From Stenopsyche tienmushanensis (lineage: Eukaryota > Arthropoda > Insecta > Trichoptera > Stenopsychidae): a stretch of DNA of 64,000 nt. The notes under the pieces were generated by a model. That model was not told where the DNA came from, made no database searches, and saw nothing but the letters and a program-made list of their open reading frames with translations. The stretch covers positions 1,984,001 through 2,048,000 of the forward strand of contig WACJ01000521.1 in assembly GCA_008973525.1 (NCBI GenBank), given 5' to 3'. Every line of letters starts with the position of its first letter. Positions within the stretch are counted from its first letter, which is position 1. Of this stretch, positions 37,401 through 47,600 are shown one piece after another. The position numbers and the translations under genes are program-made.

Positions 37401-40400
37401 AAAAATGTATTTTTTAATATCTTAAAATTGAATTATTTGATTTTAAGAATTCAGATCATCCAACATATAAAAAAATATATGAATATATGGAATCACATCC
37501 AGAAGACATGTGTGCAAGTTATAGTGAAGGTGTTGAAAGGTGATTTTTGACATATGTTAACACAAGATGCGGCAAAAAAAATATCTATTACTATTAAACT
37601 CATATTATAATTAACGTTAAGTTTTAATCTTTTAAATGAGCTACATTTTACTCATTTTAAAATAAATATCGCTTCATGGCGTGTGTTTAAAATAAGGAAA
37701 TTTCCCTGTCGCACCCTGTAAATTCTTGATTTTTTTATTATAGTTCAATCTGTTGATAAATTTGCCTAATAATTTTAGGGTAAAAAACGGAAAATATGCC
37801 ATGTTTATGGAATCAACCACCATTGAATATTTAGTAGAAAGAAATTGTGATCTACAAATGATTGGCGGGTCTCTTAATGATAGATCATATGGAATTGCAA
37901 TGCCGAAAAGTATAATTTCAACAAATTAATTTTTCAAATAATCAAATACACATCCAGTCATATATGACTTTAATAATCGATTGCATCATTTTTGTATTTC
38001 AGATTCAACTTACAGAAACGCCATAAATGGAGCCGTGTTGAAATTACAGGAAAACGGAGTTATATCATCACTCAAGTTCAAATGGTGGAAAGAAAAGCTC
38101 CGTGCCGGAGATTGTGTCGTAAGATATCATTTTGAATACAATTTGAATACAAAATCATGCAAATAACGCTAAAATCTGACAAAAAATGGTAATAAAAGGA
38201 AACCATAGGGTCTTTCAATAATGGCTTTCTAAATTTGTTTGATCAATATGGTCAGTTTTCGAAAACATAACGAACGCCATTGAACAATAGCAAAGTCATT
38301 GAAAATTGGGCCTACCGAATACGTGCCAACAAGCAAAGCCGCGGCGGACATTTGAAGGACGCTATATTCCAATATTTGTTGCCATGTGCAAATATACTTG
38401 CATATGAAAAAAATTGAACGGATATTTCACACACAGCTTGTTTTAATAGACTGTCCAGTCGAAAATGTCGTTTTTTAAATGAAAGAGTTAAATTCAAGCA
38501 AAAAACTTTTTAGTGAATTTCGTCGATATAATGTATTTCGCTTCAGTAGATACAACATTTTCCCATCTATTTAATATTTTTCAATTCCAAACAAATAAAA
38601 TTCAACGGGTTTTGATATAAAATATTTTTCGATTCCTTTTTCCACTTCTTCTATATTTATCGTTTTTTTCTAATAAATTATGCTGCATCGGTCTAAATAA
38701 ATGATAATCGGTAGGAACAAGGTCAGGAGAATACTTAAAAAAAAGAGCTTTTACTTTATAAATATATACTGAATTATCTATTCGGGGCCATTTGACATGT
38801 CAATGGTCCGAAAAGCGGACCAGTTGAACACAGCGGTAATAAACCTTGAACCGGGGCATTCTATTATTCTTTTTTTTTTGCGCGAGGAGGGGAAATGTTT
38901 TAAATTTACATATCGGACCAGTACTCGGCAGTAATGTGGAAATCCGGATTAAATCTAAAATTAAACTAATTCCAAAATTGTAAATCCAGATCCGGCTACC
39001 CACTAAAACCCCTCCTCTCCTTCGACTTCCACCCGGCTACTAATTAAGTATTGTTCAAGAGTGGCAACTATGTTTCCCTCTCGGGTTGTCCTTTGTCCCT
39101 GTCATTCGGTCAGGTCGACATTAAATCAGCAATTGAGGATGTTTTCACTTGCCTTCTTCTCTTTATTCGTTCAGCGTCTTCTTTTTGCTGCATAACTCAC
39201 TTGATAAACCTGTTCCACGCACTCCATGTCCTGACATCCTTGAGCATTAAAGGGATCATATTGTTGGGCAAGAGCGGATCACAGTCGAAACCCATTGGGG
39301 GAAATTATCCCTTTCAATATGCCATGCAGGGCAGATGAAAGTCGTATGTTTAGCATCATTGTTATTTTCTTCGCAGTGATGGCACTCCGAGCCTGTTTCC
39401 TTGCCTATTCTATTCAGGTAGCGACATTGAAATGCGACCATGCAGCCGTTTAGGTTAATTTGGAGAACGGTGGCCATTTATCTGCCGTTTCACGATCTCC
39501 CTATATTCGGGGCACTTCTTGGTCACCGTGCAATTATCCGCGTTGACTCTTTTTGCTTCGCATGTCTGGCAACAGGGATCCTTGGTACAAGCAGCTGCCT
39601 TGTGGCCTGCCTCCTCACACCAACGACATGCCGCGGAGCAATCCGGGTTGAAGCAATCTTTGGATATGTGGATATGCCTGGATAGGCACAGTGGCAATTG
39701 CCAGTTGGGTGCCCCACGACCCCGCCTTCAGATATCGCACCCTGACCGCCTCCTCGTTTGTAAGGTTGCTAGCTCTGCACAAGACCGTGGCAACGTCGCC
39801 CTGATCTATTTCGAGGATCGTGAGAGTTTTCACTTGCACCAGCTGCCTAATCTCTGTTTCCGGTCCCAGTGAGCCCGTTATCGCCTTAACGAGAGTGACT
39901 GGCTCTTTTGAGCCCCTTTCCATCTCAATGATTGCATCCCCTTTCCTCTTCTTCCTTATGGATGCAATCTTGGATCCTAGCTCGTCAGACTTCAGGTCGT
40001 TGCAGGGGGTCTTGAGAGTTTCGGCACACGTGCTTCCCCCCTTTTTCCCCTCTTCAAGACTGATGATAATGGCGTCGTTCCTAGGTTTGCGCGGTTTCTG
40101 TTTCCCCGTCGTCTTGGCCTTCCTTCGAGGTTTCTGTTCCCATCTCCGTTTCTTGCTGCCGACTACCGTCCACTCGTTTATGGTCGGTGTGGCAGCTGAT
40201 GTTCCGGCAGGCTGTGTGAGTATCAGTATATTCGTCTAAGGTAGTGACAACGTAGCTTTTGGTTTAGGATGCTTAGCCTGCGGTGGTGATGGCTTTCCTT
40301 TGGAGCTCCTGGCTACCTCGTTCCTCAGTTCGAGAACGACCTTCTCGGCATTAACCAGACTCCTTAGTACTTTCGGCGGTACCGCTTCTTGTTTGTGGAT

Positions 40401-41749
40401 GTCATCTGCTCCTACTTCAGGTGCCGATGTTGTCGCAGTCTGCGTGATCTTGCCGATGTGGCCTGCTCTTATTCCGGGTGCTGCTGCCGCAGTCTGCGTG
40501 GCGTTTAGTTCTAGCGTCAGCTGTTGTTGCAGCTGTTGCTGCAGGGAATAGAATTACCTTTCCCATCCTTGTTCTAACTCGTCCAACGCTTCTTTCATTC
40601 TATTGTATGCGCCCGTTACCGTTTCAACACATTCCCTCATATCACCGCGAAGGTTCTTTTTCATCTTCTTTGATGACGATAGCTTCTCCAAGACCTCGCG
40701 TGGTGCGCAACAACCGTAACCATAAAATTCAAAAATTATAACAAAAAAGAAACTGTAAACAGATAAACAGGTAATTATAATCTGTAAGAAATCAATAATA
40801 TTAATAGAAATAGATAAAAAAAAATTGGCTGAAATGACAACTGAAAGAAAATCAATAATGTAAACAAACAAATTCAAACAAGCCAACGTTTCTAAGGGCC
40901 CGATAATCAATAATGGAAAAGTTTATATTCAGCTACTTAGTTGGAACTTTAACATCCCGTGATGCATCAATTCACTTAAAATGAGTTCCCTCTTTGGTTG
41001 CACAATGTGCAATACGACCTCCAGTCTGGCAATCACTTCTCGCAGCGGCACAATCGATGTCATACGCCGCTTAACCGATCGGTAATGGCATCAACAGCCG
41101 CCTAACAACCGGCACCTCGATCAAACTTGCTCGCATATCTCCCAAACAAAAGGTCACTCCAGCTCCTTTTGATCCCCGATGTATTGCTCTAGGCACTCTT
41201 CATTCGTGTGCGTAGCATTTTCATCGCAAACACAACGAATCCCGCATAAACACGCTTTTAGTGCCCCCCCCCCACATATAAAAATTATATATTTATAAAT
41301 CGAACTAAATTTTAGTTTTAAGTTACAAAATCTAGCTTGTAAACATGTGTCAATTTATTTGAACTATAATTTCAGGAAGACATGAATTCATCTTCTGAAC
41401 TCGGATGGGAACACTTCCATGGTGTATTTCTTGTACTCATTTGTGGAAGTTTTGCCGCCATTCTTGTCGCCTTCGCAGAAATGCTCTTGGGAGTTTACAG
41501 AAGATCGAAACAAGAAAAGGTAATAATTGCTTAAAATAATGAACGCATATCGATACAATGTATGCGGATACAATCTTATCAATTATTTACATAATTCAAT
41601 TCAAATTTCAGGTGAAATTCGGCGATGTGTTTGCACAGGAATTGAAATTTGTTTTTAAACTTAGTAAAACAAAACCTGCTGGTTGTCATGGGGGCAATTT
41701 TAAATCATCTGATATTGAATCAAAGAATATACCCAAGGAGTTTGATTAA
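31425..41749 (+). CDS. Gene 2: complete kainate-type ionotropic glutamate receptor, 889 aa
   Basis: Exons: 31425-31521, 31604-31761, 31826-31993, 32074-32243, 32507-32703, 33251-33519, 33586-33687, 35887-36000, 36083-36289, 36556-36717, 36783-36982, 37157-37361, 37448-37539, 37779-37909, 38003-38118, 41376-41519, 41612-41749. They total 2670 nt with no stop or frameshift. The chosen Met gives a hydrophobic signal peptide; a second Met at 31446 is equally possible. Domains: amino-terminal domain about 34-400, S1 about 415-548 with agonist Arg509, M1 549-569, pore about 592-615, M3 about 622-646, S2 to about 796 with Ala677/Thr678 and Glu725, M4 about 808-832, short tail ending KEFD. Oddities: the pore reads FFTASSAFQQGSN instead of [13 protein letters not shown], and the gate reads SYIANLAAI instead of SYTANLAAF. 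Introns 7 and 15 are swollen by retrotransposons. Confidence 0.95.
33840..34300. other. Transposon debris in intron 7 of gene 2
   Basis: Short matches to primer-site-like GGTGTC words on both strands, with no identifiable family. Confidence 0.3.
34310..35050 (+). mobile_element. Non-LTR retrotransposon 3' fragment
   Basis: Frames read VLLYGVPILAEVLRVERAWL, then further on LIQILTEHACFGSYTKRI and SPECHYC with FMCP. This is the end of reverse transcriptase plus the C-terminal CCHC-like region of an R1-type ORF2. Frameshifted; inserted sense in intron 7 of gene 2. Confidence 0.6.
35119..35640 (-). mobile_element. Second non-LTR fragment in intron 7
   Basis: The minus strand begins MQLLTGHDYFTAYQAKL with NSPEC, again the ORF2 C-terminal motif, but from a different copy. 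The rest has no clear features. Confidence 0.4.
36324..36508. mobile_element. MITE with perfect 22-bp inverted ends, intron 9 of gene 2
   Basis: The left end (36324-36345) is the exact reverse complement of the right end (36487-36508), built on ATAACCCGGAATTTTGC. It starts 34 bp after the exon 9 donor. Its integrity suggests a young insertion. Confidence 0.75.
37011..37103. mobile_element. MITE with TCAACCCTACTATAGCG ends, intron 11 of gene 2
   Basis: 93 bp bounded by TCAACCCTACTATAGCG and CGCTATAGGAGGGTTGA. The RNA would fold into a hairpin between the pore exon and the M3 exon. Confidence 0.7.
38211..38735 (-). pseudogene. Mariner transposase fragment, intron 15 of gene 2
   Basis: The minus strand reads YSPDLVPTDYHLFRPMQHN near 38640-38730, the mariner catalytic region. 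GGGTCTTTCAATAATGG at 38211 resembles an element end that also occurs at 47493. Confidence 0.6.
39250..40910 (-). mobile_element. Internally deleted non-LTR retrotransposon, intron 15 of gene 2
   Basis: Antisense to gene 2. From the 5' side (40910 down) it shows a helical gag segment (MKEALDELEQGWER), then frames overlapping with a shift that carry zinc knuckles (CRWCEEAGHKAAAC, CCQTCEAKRVNADNC). Next comes the ORF2 start MATVLQINLNGC, jumping directly to the C-terminal RIGKETGSECHHC. The endonuclease and reverse transcriptase are therefore deleted. Gene 2's intron is enlarged to 3.3 kb by this and a mariner. Confidence 0.65.
40911..41375. other. Rest of intron 15 of gene 2
   Basis: Includes GC-rich 5' sequence of the retrotransposon and a C-run near 41266. 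Nothing coding seen. The acceptor at 41374-41375 is standard. Confidence 0.4.
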
Positions 41750-41753
41750 TACC

Positions 41754-41759
41754 AATAAA
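41754..41759 (+). terminator. Polyadenylation signal of gene 2
   Basis: AATAAA starts 5 nt after the stop codon; a second AATAAA is at 41858-41863. The second would leave a more usual 3' UTR length. Confidence 0.5.
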
Positions 41760-42824
41760 TGACGAGAAATATGGATGGTTATGGATTTAAAATGCCTTGG
41801 TTAGATAATTGTATCGAAAAGTGCACAATTTCTATGTAAACAAAGATAATTTATTTTAATAAAAACGAAACAATTATTGCATATACGTAAAATGTTGTTA
41901 TTTATTTTTATTATTCCCGCTTTGTATTTAATGCCTTTCATCTTTTCTTCAAATTTTCTATTAAATATTGTATCTTTTGGCTGACTTATCAAGCCCTGCG
42001 TTGCCTTCGTCGCTACGGTAATTACCGATTGCTGCACTATTCGGTTGCAGAAATTGCACCGGATAGTCACTTGGAGCACTTTATATTTTTATAGGATCAA
42101 AAAACTTCCTATCATACCATATCGATATTGTTGCAACATGTTTTATTTATGTTTTAAAATTGAGCGTCCTTATCAAAAGATTCTGTATCTGCAACTAATC
42201 TCGATCTGTTATATCAATGATCTGTTTTAAGACTTGTTGCCTAATTTATAACCTGCACATATGTAACTCATTTCATATTAATATTCAAACGTCATACAAT
42301 ATGACGAAAATAACCGATGCTATCATCTGCTCAAAATAACCATCCATTCATCATTGGGTAAGCAAAGATCAAAGAGCTCTTTGCACAAATCAATTCACAG
42401 AATTTTAAATAAAGCATTTTAAGTTCAAGCATCAATCAAAATATGATTATTCCAAATATTGCTATATGGATATGCCAACTCGTTTTAATGTATTTTTACC
42501 TATTTTATAAAAAATCATTAGAGACCTAATTAATCATATTATTTATTGCAACTAATGTATTCTTACAGCACGATTCTTAGATCGTTGATGGCATTTTTAA
42601 AATGCGTATAAATGAAGGAATATTGTGTGTTATCGACAGTGTTAAGGTTCATTTATTGATATACAAGCTTCATTCACGCTGCGCGCTCTGGAAAGAAAAA
42701 TTGATTTACGTGGACGATAAGTGGGGGACTCAATTTAAAATTAGCTCACTAATCAAAAGGGTTAAATGACATTTTTAAGCATTTTACAATTTGAGACGAA
42801 TGCTGAATGCCCTAAATTACACAG

Positions 42825-43043
42825 ATGTTGTACTTGTTCTATGCTTCATTCAATATTATATTTTTAAGAAATCTAACGATTAGACTATACAGGATGCTCC
42901 AGAATGATAATGAAACCAAAAATAATTATTTTGGTATTTCAAAAATAATAAAATCAACTGACATCCTGAGTCGCATAGCTGCTTTACTAAGCGAAGATAA
43001 ATTTAGGGACAGTTCATCGTGCCAAGTAACGGGTGTTTACTAA
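42825..43043 (+). CDS. Orphan terminal exon, copy B (unknown protein, 72 codons plus stop)
   Basis: Same length and frame as copy A at 25421-25639, with the acceptor attacacag directly before the open frame and the same stop. It begins MLYLFYASFNIIFLRN and ends SSSCQVTGVY. It lies about 1.1 kb after the stop of gene 2 and 1.6 kb before gene 3. DNA similarity to copy A continues for tens of bases past the stop, so this is a segmental duplicate and not chance. In the 1.1 kb upstream I see only a 57-codon open frame from 42602, with no recognisable domain. Confidence 0.5.
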   Translation: MLYLFYASFNIIFLRNLTIRLYRMLQNDNETKNNYFGISKIIKSTDILSRIAALLSEDKFRDSSSCQVTGVY

Positions 43044-43339
43044 TATTATTATACACGATTTAATTCAAATACGAAGATGAACTTAAATTTGATAAATTAA
43101 GCAGTCCTAATAGTTAACATAACTTAAAACTTACCTAAAGAAAAAGTATCATCCAAATGTAATTCTTATTTTTTAATACTATATAATATTTATACGCGAA
43201 ATCTTTTCAAATAATATAAGCCATTTTGTTTTAGTAGAAGATAGAACAGTTTGAATTATGAATAATACATTTATATTATTATTGAAAAATGAACTACAAA
43301 TCCATTGTTTTCAAGCAAAATGTTGTTTAACTTATTTTA

Positions 43340-43640
43340 TTTAATAGTGCCATCTCTTGTGACCCTGCGGCGACATTGCACCTACATACCGACCAATCGC
43401 TTTTTGCGCATGCAGCGTTGCCGGTTGGGTAGGGACGCGCAGGAGGCGGGAGTCATCAGTTAGCCTTGGCTGCGGGAGGTCGTCCTTCCTGCAGCCAGAT
43501 CTCTCTCTCGTGTGGAATAAATAGTTATTTAGAGAAGAAAGTCTTTCTATTTGATGCCCGTTTAATTCCATCCATTCGTCCAGCAACATCACGGTCCGAT
43601 AGAAGAACGGACCCGTGCGCATGACAACGCTTAGTCGCAT
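43340..43640 (+). mobile_element. Gypsy-like LTR, truncated at both ends
   Basis: Contains the LTR family blocks GTTGCCGGTTGGGTAGGGAC, CAGCCAGATCTCTCTCTCG, GGAATAAATAGTTATTTAG and CCAGCAACATCACGGTCCG. It lies between the orphan exon and the gene 3 promoter-like block. Confidence 0.65.
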
Positions 43641-43679
43641 ATTGCATTGGTGGTCAAAACCTGTTAAGATACAATAAAA

Positions 43680-43870
43680 TTGGAAGTTTTACCCTATTCG
43701 CCGTACTTTCTTGACATTTATCCATCTGATTACCACTTTCCAACCGATGACTTATGTCCTGGCTGGCTAAGAGTCGATTTTTTGGATAGCTGCAAAAGAT
43801 GCTGTTGTCGGTTTTTTGACGTGGAATTCAATTCAATTGGCTTCCAGAAAGATGAGCAAAATTAATGGCT
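43680..43870 (+). pseudogene. Mariner transposase C-terminal fragment
   Basis: LEVLPYSPYFLDIYPSDYHF is readable, matching the mariner motif around the last catalytic Asp. It ends FQKDEQN and a stop. Confidence 0.65.
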
Positions 43871-43997
43871 AGCAATGGGGAAAAATTTAATTATTACTTT
43901 TTTTTTAAATAACGGATTTATTTTCACTAAAAACGGCAAAAACTTATTCACACACCCAATGGATACATATCACCCAAAAGTATAATTGAAAAAAAAT

Positions 43998-44240
43998 GCT
44001 AAGATACATCGTAAACACCCAGTTATCTGTCATTTTTATATGATCATTGATGCCAAAATTTTAGTAACAAACATTGCCCGGATAGCATTCATTGGTTTGG
44101 TCTTATTCAATACATTTCGCCGAATTTTCGGCTAAGGAATGTCGGTAAAAAATGTGAAACGACTTCAATGGCTTTCATTGTAAATTCGCAATTGAGAAAG
44201 CATGTTGGCATTGGCACAAATATCCAATTTTCGTGGAAAA
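43998..44240 (+). repeat. Duplicated spacer block, copy 2
   Basis: Partner of 26010-26250 in the same order relative to the orphan exon and the promoter-like block, supporting a segmental duplication. Confidence 0.6.
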
Positions 44241-44299
44241 AGATTTCCAGTAAATTCAGTCTATAAAAAAATTAATTTCATTGCACGTTTATAGCATTT

Positions 44300-44610
44300 T
44301 ATTATCAAAAAAGCGCACTAAAAACCGATTTTATGAAGAATTAAGCCGTATTTGTTTATTTTTAATAAAAGATCATTGAATTTCCACGTGTTTAAAGGTC
44401 AAAAGCTCTGAAGCAAACCGCGCTTGAGCTTTTTAAAGCTTTCGTCGGAAAATCTTGGCAGTGTTCCGTTTGTTGACACACATATTCAGTATAGCGATGC
44501 TTTTAAGCGAGTTAGTTCGTCTGTTCTGTTACACTGCTTTAATAAATATATAAATAGTACAAATACAATGTAGAAAAAAAAGTTTACTATGCGTAGTGTG
44601 CTTTTTGTAA
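44300..44610 (+). promoter_or_regulatory. Duplicated upstream block, copy 2 (candidate promoter/5' UTR of gene 3)
   Basis: Ends about 60 bp before the gene 3 start codon and is conserved with 27967-28215. An insect-initiator-like ATTCAGT lies within the part absent from the other copy. The promoter role is inferred from position and conservation only. Confidence 0.45.
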
Positions 44611-44670
44611 GCTTGTGAATAAATAACATGACTATAAATTGAAGAACTTGTGGAGTGAATAAACATAGTT

Positions 44671-47600
44671 ATGGAGAAAACGTGGGCGCTGCTGTCAATA
44701 TTCTTATTTTTAACTCATCAATGTCTGGCGCAAGAAATAAAAATCGGTAAGTCCAAACAGATGTACATCGAAACTGAAAGTTATGGCTATTTTTAATAAT
44801 CCAGAAAGAGATCCATGCCGAATTAATCGTTGATCATCATTTGATCTGTTTATTAAAATGTTATGCTATTTAAATGTGCACATTATTGTTAAAGCATGCA
44901 AGATGCACTCATTAAGATAACTATTTTAAGATTGCGTTTCATTGCGCAATATTGCAAACGTCGGCCAAATTACAGGAATGTATTATTTTGCGCCTGAATT
45001 GCTATTTACAACATGCAAAACCAAAGGCTATCAATTTTCTTAATGTATGCCAGATTGTTTGCTTGTCTGTTCACTATTTGAACCAAATGTAGACGTAGAT
45101 CAAATTAAGTGTTTATATTGAGATGTCTAGTCAATTTCCAAGCATCTGGAATAAGAGAGAGGCGCCCAACTGCGAGACTCCGTAGCGTTGAACCATTTTA
45201 TCGAACATGACTAAATGAGGTATTCTAATCTAGATTTTTGATAAAATCGATTGTGTTTTTTGATATATTTTCAAAGATTAAACTTTTAAGACTATATCCT
45301 CCAAAAAATACTAATATTTATGGAGATACAACTATTTTTGTGAAGCTGCAACTAAGCCGGTCCAGTACCAGAATGAAATTTCAACACTATTGATATTTTA
45401 TCTCAAGTTCTAATCAAATGATTTACTTTAAATTTGGTACAAGCTTTTTGTATATAACCTTCTATCGTTTTTACCAAAATATATATCAAAATTTTATTTT
45501 TATCTATTAAAAAAAATTAAAACTGCAAAAATAAGGATAAGAAATTACTTTTTTTAAACAGTATTTTTTTCTTTGAAGTAGAAACCATAGCCACATATTT
45601 AAATATTAAGAACCTTTTTTTATAAATAATTTTATATGAGTAGAAGAGTTCAAATCATGTCAACTAGGACAAGCTCCTTTTTTACCACTTGCAGTTTATC
45701 AGTCTATAACTTTTTTTAAAAAAATCTAAAAATATCTGATAAAACGCCCAAAGTTTGTGCATATAGACTAGAATACTCCCTAAAGCCAGCTCGGATTTTT
45801 TTAAAAATACATTTTGATTGTTCAGGTAAATTTAAATTTAGTTTGTTCAATTTATAAAAATAAAAAAATGACCTATATATCGGCACAGGGTATTTTTTTG
45901 GCAAAAAATTGACATTAAAAGGGTTAAGCCTCGCTCTCAATCGAATGCTGGTTTAATCCCCTTGTCTTGAAGAATCGTTGGATAGCCTTGAATGCGGGAG
46001 GACATCCTTCCCGCGGCCAGATCTCTCTCTCATGATTAATAAAGAAGCTATCTAAGATGATAGACTTTCTATTCGATGCCCGTCTACCTCCATGCCATTC
46101 GCCCTCGGTCCTATGCTTCATATGTATAATAATATCTAATTTTATCCATTTATAAAGGGGGCATATTTGACACTGAAGATGAAACCCAGGAAAAGGCTTT
46201 CAAATTCGCTGTCGACGCAATTAACGAAGAAGCATCATTTTTGCCCGACCATAGATTGGTCGCCATTACGAAAAATATACCATTTGATGATGCATATGCG
46301 GCATCACAAGAAGCTTGCCATTTAATACAGGTTTGTATCCAAATTTCATATCATCCTATTTCGTAACAATATCATTTTAATATACAATTTTTTTTATAGG
46401 ACGGTGCTATTGCTATTTTCGGACCAAGCTCAGGAAAATCATCATATCATATAGAGTCGATCTGCGAATCTAAAGATATTTCTCATTTGGAGTACAGAAT
46501 CGATGCTAATCAGCAAGTGGGAAAGAATCGAATCAATTTTTATCCACATCCCTTGAGCTTGGCTAAGGTATTGATCGACATTGAGAGCTTATAAATAATC
46601 ATAATGTTTACTAAAAATGAATGATTTATAGGCCGTTGTAGATTTGATTACGAGATTCGATTGGAAAGAGTTCACTATACTGTATGAAAATAATGAGAGT
46701 CTCGTCAGGCTGACAAATTTATTCGAAATTGAATCCAATACAAAACCATTTACTATAGTTCTACGACAATTAGATCTTGGAATGGGTTTAGATTATAGGT
46801 ATGTTTTATTTAATTATTTCATGCCTGCTTATTGATGGTATTGGATATTGATGGTGCAATTTTCAGAATGATTCTTTATACGATCAAAAGCAAAAAAGAA
46901 AGAAATTTCGTCGTCGATTGCTCGACGAAAGTCCTGGAAGCTTTAATGGTTCAAGCTCAGCAAGTAGGTCTTGTGACCGATGAACAAAGCTATGTTATAA
47001 CAAATCTTGATATGCATACACTAGATTTGACTCCATTCCAATATGCTGGTACTAACATCACAGGTATACAAATGTATATTTTTTAATCGATGTTTTCTAT
47101 AAAAATTGAACTTATAAATCAGCAATGATCGAATGCAGGTTTCAGGCTTTTCACCCCTGATGACAAGGACGTCATAGAAGCAGTTGATGAATATAACGAA
47201 TACTATGAAAAAAGAAAAGATGAACCCACAGATGATATGGAGTACTCTGATACTCCAATAGTTTCTGTCCCCAACGATCAAGAAGAAGAAGCATTGTCTT
47301 CAGATGCATTATCGACCGAAGCTGCACTCATAATGGATGCAGTTTACGCTTATGCATCAGTATTGAACTCTGAATTGCCACATCTGAATTATACCAGTAA
47401 TATTGTAGATTGTGATGATCTTCAATCTTGGCATCACGGATCAACAGTTATGAACTATATCAAAACGGTAAATATTAATATAAATATACTAATGGGTCTT
47501 TCAATAGTGATGCTCAAACTTGGTTATGGGATAGCGATCATATTATTAATTCAACGTCTGTTAAATTTATGATATATTGATAAATAATATATGACAAATT

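Noticed and set aside
42157..42180. Right end of the mariner whose left end is at 38211
   Set aside because: Such an element would contain two exons of gene 2; the similarity is better explained by a separate solo end.
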